From assembly GCA_021229015.1 (NCBI GenBank), contig CM037781.1:64840839-64904838 (forward strand): DNA of 64,000 nucleotides. Direction: 5' to 3'. Positions 22,826 through 33,399 of the stretch are shown piece by piece. The stretch's first letter is position 1, and every line of letters starts with the position of its first letter. Under the pieces are notes generated by a model, which was given only the letters and a program-made list of their open reading frames with translations, was not told where the DNA came from and searched no databases. The translations under genes were made by a program, and so were the position numbers. The stretch comes from Solen grandis. Its lineage: Eukaryota > Mollusca > Bivalvia > Adapedonta > Solenidae.

Positions 22826-23470
22826 TTGCTGGTTGGTATTGTAATTTGGCTGTTACTGCCTTTTTTTATACGGGTTTTATGCTGGGATTTTGAAATATTG
22901 GCTATTTATTTTTTAAAAACTAGGTTTTACTGCTGGGATATTGGGTTTATTGGCTGTTACTCTTTTATAACATTTTTTCCCTGCTGGTTTGTAATATTGG
23001 CTAGTTCTGTCTCTTTTAAAACTAGGTTTTACTGCTTACAATATTGGCTAGTTCGTTCTTTTTAACTGGTTTACTGCTTACAATATTGGCTATTTACTGT
23101 TCTTATTGCGGTTTTACTGCTTACAATTTTGGGCTAGTTACTGTCTCTTTTATAACTGGGTTTTACTGCTGGGTATTGTAATATTGGCTAGTTAGTCTCT
23201 TTTATAATAGGTTTTACGCTAACAATATTGGCTATTTTCTGTCTCTTTTTTAAAGGTTTTACTGTGGGGATATTGTAAATTTGGGCTGTTGCTGTCTTTT
23301 TTATGACTATTTTTTTCTGTTAAAATTTTGGCTAGTTCTGTTTTTTATGACTGGTTTTTTCTGCTTACAATATTGGTTTTTCTGTTTTTTATAACTGGGT
23401 TTTTACTGCTGGGATAGTATATTGGCTAGTTATGTCTTTTTTATAACTAGGTTTTACTGCTGGGATTTGC
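22826..23470 (+). repeat. ~48-bp minisatellite, about 13 copies
   Basis: The unit includes GGTTTTACTGCTTACAATAT, then TGGCTAGTTACTGTCTC and TTTTATAACTA. Some copies carry a variant GCTGGGATATTGTAATATT. The 79-residue frame at 22826-23065 is a product of the repeat. Confidence 0.9.
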
Positions 23471-24240
23471 ATAGAAATTTGCCCTTGAAATGTAGTTATG
23501 ACTTTTACCAAAAACAACCCTGGTTTTAAAATTAAAAAATAAAAAACCCAGAAAATACTGGCCTCTATTCTTAGCTTTTTTGTTTTTAATGACAAAAAAA
23601 GAAAGGTGAAAAAAAAATTTCCCTAAAGGAAACCAAACGAGATGTGTTGTTATGCAACGGGAAATGCACAGTCATGTGTTAAAGGTGAAGCCCCAAATTT
23701 TTTCAAACTTTCCCTTCTGCCTGCGATAATGAAAGGTTGTATGAAAACTAAAAGGTTAAGGGAAAATTTGGGGGGAAAGTATAAGACAAATTTTTTTAAA
23801 CATGCTTTGATCTAATGTTTTGTTTTATGCTTTCGGTTTTTAATGTGATCAATTTTATTTTTAAATTGCACTTTAATGAAAAAGGGTTTGATAACTTTTT
23901 TTCAATCTTCTAAAAACACAATCAAAGAGAAATGACAACATTATTCGTAGATAGAGATATTTCTTTTTCATCTACTAAGTAATAACACTGATATATTCAA
24001 AAGACTAATTAAATGTTACAAGATGTACAAAATTTCTATACATTTTTGGGTTTTACTTGTATTCAAGTGATCAAACTTAAAATTTTATGAAAAAATAATT
24101 TCTTTTGATGTTAAAAAACTGACATCAAAAAGTTATTGTATTCGTCTCCGAGTAGGGAGTTTCAAGGTTTTTTTCGTTCATTAAAAATATAAAATACCAA
24201 TCCAACTTCCGCTTCCCTGGTAATTTTGTGTCTTTTTAAA
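23471..24240. other. Unannotated sequence
   Basis: No gene or repeat family supported. Confidence 0.5.
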
Positions 24241-24710
24241 AATTTGGGAAAATTGGCATTTTTTTAGTCCCTAACAAGGTGGTATTGTGACCCTTTTTCC
24301 GGTGTTGGTTTAAACAATTTCTTTAAACAACTCCCCTCCAAAAAACCACGGGGCCAAATTTGAGGAAAATGGCCTGTGATGTTCCTTGCTTGAAGCTCTA
24401 AAAAAGGTGTTTCAAATGGTTTCCCTGCTTGCATACAAATGTTGGGTCAAGGAGCTAAAACTAGATTTTTAATGAAACTTAAAAAAATCTTCCTCCCAAA
24501 ACCACGGCCTGAGCTTGATTTTTGGGTGTGTGGCATTGCCTTAGAACCTCTGCCAAAGTTTTTCAAATCTGACCCTGGGGTCAAAATTGCCCCGCCTCAG
24601 GGTCGTTTATTTTACATAGGCTTACCGTCCAGGGGCAGTTGGGCAAGCTATTTTTTGGGCCCCCATCCAAATTTTTTCAGGGTATTTTTGAAAAAATAAA
24701 CATCATTGAT
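24241..24710 (+). mobile_element. Dispersed repeat, AGCTCACC/CTTGTT family, internal units
   Basis: Family phrases AAAACCACGG, CTGACCCTGGGGTCAAAAT, CCCCGCCTCAGGGTC and TTTTACATAGGC are present in order. The tail GTCCAGGGGCAGTTGGGC is degraded. The 86-residue frame here is the repeat read in one phase. Confidence 0.75.
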
Positions 24711-25210
24711 CTTAGGGGGAAAATCTTTTTTGAAATTTGCGCTGTTGTACATTTTGACGACTGAAAGTATCCGTATGTCACTGGGTAACATCAGTGAATT
24801 TTTTATTTACACATGGCAAAGATTATGTTTGCCGTTACATTAACGATGGGAAGGATGAAAGGTGCACTTTTTCAAAAAGACATTCTTAACCGTTTCCCTG
24901 CTTTAAAAAAACACTTGTCAAATTTCCAAACTAAAAAACATTAGTAAAAATTGCCACCGTCAAGTTTTCCTGTAATCAGAGCCCTGTAAAATAAATTTAT
25001 TTATGTCGAAAAGGTTCCATAGAGTTTTTTCAGTTTTCAAACATTTTATCATGAAATATCCCAGAGGCAACTAATAAGAAAAAGAAATAACGGGTATTGT
25101 TTTTAGGGTTTTTGTATGATTTTGGGGCATATTTATCGTTTTATTGGCTTTCAGTTTACCATTTTCTAGATTATCTGGAAAATTTCATTCTCGGGATTGA
25201 AAAAAGAAAC
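24711..25210. other. Unannotated sequence
   Basis: No feature recognised. Confidence 0.45.
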
Positions 25211-26760
25211 CCTGAAAAGCTGTATATCATTTATAAGGTGACCCCCTCTAAAAACCCGATTTTCTGGAAAAAAAAGTGTCCCTATTGCCGGTTATACGGT
25301 ATATGGGAAAAACAAAAAATTTTTGTAGAAACTAAAAGGCCTGGGTTGATTTTTTGGTGTTGCATTGTTAGTGGACCTCTTCCAAATTTTGTTCAAACAT
25401 GGCCCTTGGGGTCAAAATTGGCCCCCCCCAAAGGGGGTCACTTTATTTTTAGCTCCCCAAAGGCACAACTTGAGCTTTTGGGACACCCTCCTTCCATCGT
25501 CAGCTTTGTCCTCTTCACGTCAGTTGTCAACTTTCATTAAAATATCTCCTTAAAACCGTTAGTTAAACTAAGGTAGAATTGATGAAACTTGGCTGAATGA
25601 CCCTCGGGTGCCTTCACAAAAATTGAAAAATTAACAGATCCATGCAAAACTTTTGTTTTAAAAAACTTTTTAAAAAATCATTTTCTTAAAACCGATGGCC
25701 AGAATTTAATTTGCTTTGAAAAATGGCACCTCATATCATTCCTTTTAATCAAAAGTAAAGTTCCAAAAGAAATAGGCCTTCCAAGGTTGGAAGTTTCCTT
25801 TATTACTCTATAAAAAAATTTTTAAAAAATCATTTCACTGAAACAATTGTCAGAATTTAATTTTGTTGGCAAAAAATAGTCATCAAATTTTTTTTGTGAT
25901 TGATAAATTTCCCTGCTTCCTTATATTTAAGGGTAAAAAACTTCAAAAACTTTCCTCCAAGAGTCGGCTGGTTTTCAAAGTTTTTGGCATGGATGTTTAG
26001 GGGTCCTCTCTCCCAAAAGTTGTTCAAAATTATTTTGACCATTAAAAAAACATGCTGCTAGGGGGCAGAGCCATTTTTGTATATGAATTTTAAAAAATTT
26101 TGGCCAAAAAGTACTGCTGGTTTAAAATTTTTTGGTCAGGTTCCTTAGGTCACTTCCCCAAAGATTTTTAAATTATTTGATCCGTTGAAAAACATGGCCA
26201 AGGGGTGGAGCCGTTTTCCCCTTTATAAGTATTAGTACAAATTTAAAAAAATTTTCTTGGAAAAGTACGGGGCGGATTTCAAAGTTATTTGGCACGATGT
26301 CCTTAGGTCACTCTCTCCCAAGTTGTTAAAATTTATTTGTCCTTTGAAAAACATGGCCGCCAGGGTGCTAACCCCTTTTTCTTATTGTATTTTGTACATT
26401 TTAAAAAAAATTCTGCCAAAATTTCCTGGTTTATGGGGGCAGAGGGCAGACCCCCATTTTCCACAATATCATAAAATATTTGTTTTTCTTTTCCCCCCAC
26501 AAATTTCCGGTTCTCAGGTGAGCGGCCCGGGGCCTATTTTCTAAAAAAAATTTGATTCCTTTTTAAAAAATAGGCCCCACGGGGTTTCCCCTTTTTTGTA
26601 GAAAATTTAAAAAATCTTTTCTCTGAAATCAATGGTCAAAAATTTAATTTTCTTTTTGGCAAAAAATTGTCACCTAATTTTTCCCCACTATTTGCTAAAA
26701 TAAAGTTGACCCCTTAAAAATTGAGCCCCAAAACCCCCCAAACCATTGTTTTTACTTTTG
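25211..26760 (+). mobile_element. Dispersed repeat, same family, long run of internal units
   Basis: Starts with ATATCATTTATAAGGTGACC-like sequence, then repeats ACTAAAAGGCCTGGGTT, GGTCAAAATTGGCCC and TCACTTTATTTT. A new 5' head-like part (GTCAGCTTTGTCCTCTTCAC) begins near 25500. Units with AAAAACATGGCCGCCAGGGT follow to about 26370. CAGGTGAGCGGCCCGGGGCC at 26515-26534 is a 3' terminus. The 147-residue frame at 25097-25540 overlaps this and is not a gene. Confidence 0.65.
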
Positions 26761-27205
26761 TATGGGAGATAATCAAATTTTTTATTGAAAAAAAATTAAA
26801 TCAGAATATTTATAAACCCCCTTATTGATTTCATTTTTTGTTTGTTTCATAAATTTTTATGCGAATTTTTAAAAGGGGTTTTGATTGAATTAATATAGGG
26901 AAAAATTCTTTGGATTATTTTTTATTATAGAAAAAAACCAGCAGTTTTGCTTTGATTTATTTTTTGTTTTTTAAACTTTTCCGGTCAAGAGAATCAACAA
27001 CTTTTTTGGGAAAAATGGTTTCCCTTCATTTAAAAGTTTTCTGTTGAGTGTTGGAAGTGCCTTTAAATTTATTTTTTTGAAGTAATTTGTGCAAAATTGA
27101 CTAGTTGTCATGGTTTTACTGTCGTATTTCTAAGAATTTTCTGCGAGGTGGCTAATAGAATAGTTTTATATGTTTGTTAAAAATTTTTAAAAATTTGTAC
27201 AAAGT
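26761..27205. other. Unannotated sequence
   Basis: AT-rich, no feature recognised. Confidence 0.45.
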
Positions 27206-27790
27206 CCCAAGGGAGCTTTTAGGCCCAGCTTTGTTGGCGTCCGTCGCGTGAAATTGTCAGTCGTTAACAATTTACTTAAAAATTTCTTTTAAACTCTGAT
27301 GGGAAAAAGGTGATCAAAGTTTGCAAGGATGTTCCTAAGGTGTTTTCCCCCAAAAAAATTTGGGATAGAAAACGTCTCCCAACTTTGTTCACTCAGGGCC
27401 CCAAGGGGTCAAAACGGGCCCGTCCCGGGGTCCGTTATTTACATGGTTATATGGGAAAGTCTAAAAAAAAAGTTCTTGTAAAAAAACCCAAAAGGGCCCA
27501 GGAGTTGGATTTTGGTGTGTTCTGGCCTAGTGGACGTCAAAATTTGTAAAAATTCCCGGGGGTCAAATTACCCCGCCCCAGGGGTCATTTGATTTTGTAT
27601 AACTTATATAGGAGGTTTTCAAAATCTTGTCAAAAACCACAAGACAGGGGTTTTAATATTTGGTAAGAAAATGGCTTGTTTACCTGAACCAATTTAAAAT
27701 TATGGTTTTGGGAAATAAATTGCCCTGCCCAAGGGCCTCTTGATTTTATAGATGCCCATAAAAAATTTGGGGACCACAAGTACAGTTTTT
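27206..27790 (+). mobile_element. Dispersed repeat, same family
   Basis: A 5' part with GTTGGCGTCCGTCGCGTGAA and TCGTTAACAATTT is followed by two GGGTCAAA...CCCCGCCCCAGGGG-type units and a third, weaker one to about 27790. Confidence 0.7.
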
Positions 27791-28925
27791 TGTAAAATTT
27801 TGATTTTTTGCTTATTCTGCTGGATTTTGTATTTATGATGTTCAAAAAAAGGAATGAAGGAAATATTAATTTAGGGAGTGATGGGGTCATCGGCCCTGTT
27901 GTCACTAAAACTCTAAAAATCATTTTATATTTAAACAAATTTTCAAAGAAGAAAACCCTCTTTTATGAAAGATCTGATAGCCTCTGTTTTACAACAAAAA
28001 CTAGCTTTTTTGTACAACATTGTAAATTCCCTTTACCTTGCCTTAACCCAAATGGCAATGACCAGTGGGACTTAAAATAGCTGGCCAAAAGGATGTAAAA
28101 GCATGCAGGAAACTTTGGACAGAGTTTTTTACATTTCACTAAGGGAAATTTTGACAATACAAACAAAAATTAAAATGGGAATGTATATAAACCATGAAAA
28201 GGAGATTGGAGAGAGAAATTTTAAGTTTTGATCGGGGGTTAAAATGGGTTGAAAGGCTGTACAATTGTGCATTTTGCCACACTTTAAAATAAAGGGAAAT
28301 AGAGAAGATTTTAAAGGTTTATACTGTATAGCTAATGTGGTGTTCCCCTTTTGCTCCCAAAAAGGGACAGGTTAACCTGTTGGGGGGTTTTCCCCACTTT
28401 TGAAACCCCCCAAAATGGATGAATCATCTTTTTGGCAACTGTGTTCTCTCAGTGAGGTTTTGTTTGTCCTGGAGGCAAAAAAAGGGTTTAAACAGAAGCC
28501 AGGGTTGGTAAATTTTAAAAGATTTTTTGAATTTGGGTTTTGCTTTGTTGTTCAAACTGCAAGAAAAAACTTATTTTGATTTTTTTTGTCATATTCAAAG
28601 GTTTTGTTTTTTTTCTATTTTCGGGTAAGTGCAAGTTCTCCAGTGTTTTTTGCAGTAAGTTTTTTGGGTAAGTTTACAGATTTTTTAAAATAAAAAAAAT
28701 TTCGCAGTGGTATTAACACTGGCCCTCCTTTCATCAAAATATATGGGGTCTTTTTATTTTGCTTTTTACATGTACCAGTAAGTGTTCTGTTCAACTGTAA
28801 AACCCGTTACACTTGAAAGGCAAGGGTTAATTAAATAATGACAAAATAAGTTGAATCATTTTTGGTAGGCCTTTTTTTAGTTTTTTTGTCACAGCAGAGC
28901 AAACGTTCTCAAGATGAGTATTAGG
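27791..28925. other. Unannotated sequence
   Basis: Short frames on both strands near 27808-28166 have no recognisable domain. No repeat family identified. Confidence 0.45.
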
Positions 28926-29765
28926 ATCACCGGCATCCATCGCCCTTTTTTTGTGCATCATCCTTGGGGTATCCTTTGTCAACAATTTGCTTAAATGAAA
29001 CTCCTTGAAATGCTAAGTAAATTGATAAAAATTTGGGCTAGAACCCTTTAAAAGTTGCTAAAAAAACCTTTGATTCATGCAAAACTCTGGTTACCATGGC
29101 ACCAACAAATTTTACAAAAAAAAAAACAAACTTAAAAAAACTTCTCCTCGAAACATTGACAAATTTAATTTCTTTTGGCAAAAAGGACCACGTCATGTGC
29201 CTACCAAATTGAAAATGAAGTTGATCCCTTTGAAAAATGTCAATAGCCCCTGGGGTTGTGGCAAATTTCCTTATATCCCCTATATAGGAATTTAAAATTT
29301 TTTTCTATGAAGTCAATGGTCAAAATTTTGATTTTTTTCGGAAAAAAGGGCCCCTCATGACTGTTTGCCATTATTGAAAAATGAAGTTGACCCCCGAAAA
29401 TGAGGCTTGTTTCCCTTTACCGTATTTTGAAAATTTAAAAATTCTTCTGTGAAACCATATAATTTCTTTTGGGCCCAAAATGGTCCCTCTTAAATGTTTG
29501 GATAATTGCTAAAATAAAAGTTAATCCCGGGGAAAATGAAGCCCCGGGGGGTCCACAGTTTCCCTTATATACTAGTAATAAGATAACAAAAATCTTCTTA
29601 AAATCATTTTTTAGGATTTAATTTTTTTTGGGCAGTATGGTCACCTCAGGTCTACCATAATTGTAAAATACAGTAAAACTGTTGAGTTTTGAAAAATGAG
29701 TAAAATTTTAGGGGTTTATTTTAAATTTCCTTATAAACTCTAATAAAAATTTTTTTTAAATTTTT
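28926..29765 (+). mobile_element. Dispersed repeat, same family
   Basis: Head-like CACCGGCATCCATCGCCC, then GTCAACAATTTGCTTAAA, CTCTGGTTACCATGGCACCA and several AAGTTGACCCC-type units, each about 110-150 bp. Confidence 0.65.
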
Positions 29766-29770
29766 CTTTT

Positions 29771-30994
29771 TTAGCTCACCTGAACAACGTGCTCCGGGTG
29801 GCTTTTGTGATCCCCTTTTGTCCGTTGTTCGGCATGCCCGTCGTAACAATTTCTTTAAACACATCTCCTTCTAACACTCACGGGTTTTTGTAAAATTTCA
29901 CAGGAATGTTCATTTTTGGGCCTTTACCAATTTGTTAAAATTTTTTTGATTGGTAAAAAAATTAGGTACAGGAGCTAAAAATGTTTTTAAAAAAAATTTA
30001 AAAATTTTAAATTTTTTCTCCGAAACCCGGGCCCTACCCTTTTTGATTTTTGGTAGTAGCATGATTTTAGCTCTCACCAAGATTGTTAAAATTTATGGCC
30101 CGGGGGTCAAAATTGACCCGCCCAGGGTTCACTTGATTTAACATAGGCTAATAGGAAAAATTTAAAAAAATCTTTTCCAAAAACACAAGGCCTGGGTTTA
30201 GCATTTGGTATTAGATTTACGGGGCTTTACAAGTTTTTCAAATCATGCCATTGGGTAAAAATTTGGGCCCCACCAAAGGGTCCCTGATTTTCATAGGAAA
30301 TTTAAAGGAACAAAATTAAAAAAAATTTCTCAAAAAAACCACAAGGCCTGGTGTTTAGATATTTGGTGTTTGCATTGTTAGTGGATCTTTTTATGTTTTT
30401 TTCAAAATCATGGCCCCTGGGGTAAAAATTGGCCCCCCCCCAGGGGTCACTTGATTTAAAAGACTAATATAGGAGAAACTAAAAAATCTTCTTCTCAGAA
30501 ATCACAAAGCCTGGAGTTTAGATTTTTGGGTATGTGACATGGGCTAATGCCTCTCCCAAGTTTGTTCAAATCATGAATCATCATTGTTAGGGGATCTTAT
30601 TTGTTTGTTAAAAATCGGCCCTTGGGGTCAAATTTGGCCCCCGCCTTGGGGGTCACTTGATTTTACAAGGCTAATATAGAAATAACTTAAAATTTTTTTT
30701 TTTAGGAAATAGAAAACACAGGCCGGGGGTTTTAATAGTTGGTGAAATTGGCCCGCCCCAGGGTCCTTGATTTTACTAGATTTTTTTGGAAAAAAAGCAG
30801 AAAAATTTCTTCTCAAAAACCCAAGGCTGAGTTTGATTTTTGGTATGTAAACTGGGCTAATAGACTCTACCAGTTTTTTTTTCAAATCATACCTGGGTCA
30901 AAAATTGGCTTGCCCCAGGGGCACTTGATTTTATTTTTTGACAAAAAAAGGTTATCGGTGAGCGATCCAGGGCCATCATGGGGCCCTCTTTGTT
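29771..30994 (+). mobile_element. Near-full-length copy of the AGCTCACC/CTTGTT dispersed element
   Basis: Starts TTAGCTCACCTGAACAACGT with a foldback partner GGGTGGCTTTTGTGATC, then has the GTCGTAACAATTT head. At least five internal units of about 190 bp follow, built on GGTCAAAATTGGCCC, CCCCAGGGGTCACTTGATTT and ACAAGGCCTGG. It ends ATCGGTGAGCGATCCAGGG with the hairpin GGGCCATCATGGGGCCC and CTCTTTGTT. At about 1.22 kb it is the best guide to the family's ends. No protein is encoded; the frames at 30628-31113 are shadows. Confidence 0.8.
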
Positions 30995-31427
30995 ATTTTT
31001 ATTCCTCCTCAAAAACCTATTTTTTTTTTTTAAAAATCCAAAACATTAAAAAAACTTTTGGCCTGTCAGTGTTATTAATCAAATTTTCCAGGGCTCCTGG
31101 TCATTGGTACTAACCCCTGAAAATTTTTTGGGTTTTTTATGCATTTTTTTTTCATCTTCATGCTTGGACATTTTCTTTCATTTTGCACTGTTTTGCATTT
31201 TGGTAATTTACAGCCCTTTTTGGTTTTGGGTTCTTTTTGTGTTTTTTATTTATTTAATTTAAATGTTCTTTTTTGGGAAAAATGTATGTGTTTTTGTTTA
31301 TTTAAAAAAATATGGATTTTGGTTTTTTTGTATCTTAAGTCAATGGGGGTTTTCACAGGTTTGTTTAAAAATTTTGTTTTTTTTTATCATGCCCTGCCCC
31401 CAAAGGTTTTTGGGGTTCATAAAATCA
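30995..31427. other. Unannotated T-rich sequence
   Basis: Overlapping plus-strand frames are rich in Phe and Leu because of T runs. Nothing recognised. Confidence 0.5.
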
Positions 31428-31630
31428 CATGATGGTTCCAGGGGTTTCTGTGTCATTGTGTTTCATTATCCATCAGGGTTAAAGGGCCCCGTGTCATTGG
31501 TCTGTATATTACATGCTGGGTTCCAGGGGGCCCAGTGTCTTTTTGGGGTCTTATCCTGCATGGTTCCATGGGCTCCGTGTCTTTTTCGTGTAAATTTAAA
31601 TGCATGGTTCTGGGGTCCAGTGTCGGTTTA
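31428..31630 (+). repeat. ~43-bp minisatellite, about five copies
   Basis: Units begin at about 31430, 31470, 31511, 31558 and 31602 with CATGNTGGTTCCAGGGG-like sequence followed by CCGTGTCATTGG or CAGTGTCTTTTT. Confidence 0.75.
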
Positions 31631-31868
31631 AAAATTTACACTTTTTTTTCCAGGGGTTTTGGTAGTTTGGTAAATTTTATTTTTGGGGCCGGGGCGTGTA
31701 TTGTTATTTCTTTCCTGATTTCCCATTTTTTTCGGGATTTTGAAATCAAGCGGTTTCCTTTTCCTTGTTTTTTGCTATTCAAAGGGTTCGGGGTATGTTT
31801 TTTTCAGAAATTTAAGGGCCTGGGTTTGGTTTGACCCTGTCTTACCTTTTTCCAGGGTCGGGAATTGT

Positions 31869-31869
<1 letters not shown>
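31631..31869. other. Unannotated T-rich sequence before the poly-T tract
   Basis: No feature recognised. Confidence 0.45.
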
Positions 31870-31949
<80 letters not shown>

Positions 31950-31952
31950 TGT

Positions 31953-32016
<64 letters not shown>

Positions 32017-32033
32017 TTTTTTTTTTTTTTTTT
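31870..32033. repeat. Very long poly-T tract
   Basis: 79 T, then GTGTG, 58 T, AAAA and 18 T. The poly-Phe frames across it are meaningless. It could be a reverse-oriented poly-A insertion tail or a sequencing artefact. Confidence 0.9.
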
Positions 32034-32184
32034 AAAAAAGGGTTGGGCCCTAGATTTTGGTATCTTTTTCCCAGTGTTTAATTAGTAAAATTTACCCCAT
32101 TTAAAATAGCTAAAATGAGCCCCCTCAGCTCATTTTTTAATCTGATTAGGAGGTTTTTTATATTGTCTTTTTTTTCGTTGATTT

Positions 32185-32262
32185 TCTCTCTCTCTCTCTC
32201 TCTCTGTTCCCTACTACCCCCCCCCCCCCCCCCTTTCCCCTCCCCCCTTTCCCCCAACCCCT
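32185..32262. repeat. CT microsatellite followed by poly-C
   Basis: About ten CT steps, then C runs broken by T. The 147-residue frame at 32115-32558 covers it and is not supported as a gene. Confidence 0.9.
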
Positions 32263-33129
32263 TTGTGTCTTATCTGTTTTTTTTTCCTAATATTCCTTTT
32301 TTCCAATATTTTGGTTTGAGCAACCAGTTCAAACCCTACTTCACGGGTTTGGACATTCCCCAGGTAATTTTGGGTTTTTTAGATCATGAAATTCCTCCTA
32401 TTTCAAGTAAGGTAACAATAGGTCTACAACTATTTCAAGTGGAAATGTTTGTATCCCCCTTTTGGAAATTTGATAAACCTTTAGTCTTCAAATTTCGTGT
32501 CCCCCATGAAAAAATTGTCTCGTGGGTTCTATTCTTTTGGTTGCCAGTTTACTGCTAAATTTGGATACACCCGCAGGTAACTTATAAAAGGTTATTCTCC
32601 AATTTCCAAAGTCACCTTAAGATGTCCTGTAACTTTCTCTCACCTTTCCAAGGTCTTAAATAGAACAATAATTCTTACATGGTACCTCTTTTTTATATAT
32701 CTTAATTCTTTTGTGTTTTTGCTTCATTTTGGGGAGAAGTATAAGGAAGTTAAAAAGTTAAAAATTTTTATATATCAAACAATGATTTTTTGATAACTTC
32801 AATTTTGTTTTTGAGCATGATTTTCCTCAAGCTTGATAAATTACCTTTGTAGGGTAATTGCAAATAAATAAGAAAATATACTTCTTACACAAAAAATAAA
32901 CTGCAGTCACAAAATAAAAATGAAGAAATATAAAAAAAAATACAGGTTGTTATACTCATGGTTCATGAGATATCAGTGGTTGATCTGTACAAACGTAGAT
33001 ATTTAAATAGGATACAAGCGATCATTATTAGAGAATAAAGACAGGATTATGATCAGACTTATTGTTGTATGTATTGAAGTGAGACGGTGTCACTGAATAA
33101 GCAAATACACGCTTCATAGATCTGAGGGT
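32263..33129. other. Unannotated sequence
   Basis: Relatively well-formed AT-rich DNA with no recognisable gene or repeat. Confidence 0.5.
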
Positions 33130-33399
33130 GATAGGGGTATTTATGACCCGCATTTATAATGGTATTGAAATCTTGATGATGTCAAGGTCTTAATGTTTAT
33201 ACCATGGCTTGTTTGTTGATGGTGAAATAGTCTGTAATATAGTGGAACCATGGTCTGTGAGTTGATAGTGTCAATGTCTGTGAATATATATGCCATAGTA
33301 TATGATATGCCTGTGAAATGTTGTCTTATAGTACCATGGTCAAATGATCATTGCTGTTATGGTGTAATGGCTTCATGGTCTTTATTACCCCTGTGGTAA
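33130..33399 (+). repeat. Degenerate edge of the 55-bp satellite
   Basis: Loose words such as ACCATGGTCTGTGAGTTGAT and ATGGTGTAATGGCTTCATGG show the same composition and order as the satellite but no clean unit. Confidence 0.5.

Noticed and set aside
25097..25540. 147-residue plus-strand frame
   Set aside because: Its second half translates the GGTCAAAATTGGCCC dispersed repeat and the first half has no domain.
31740..32081. 113-residue plus-strand frame, mostly phenylalanine
   Set aside because: It is a translation of the poly-T tract and has no coding meaning.
32115..32558. 147-residue plus-strand frame
   Set aside because: It begins in T/CT/C low-complexity sequence and its remainder shows no recognisable domain.
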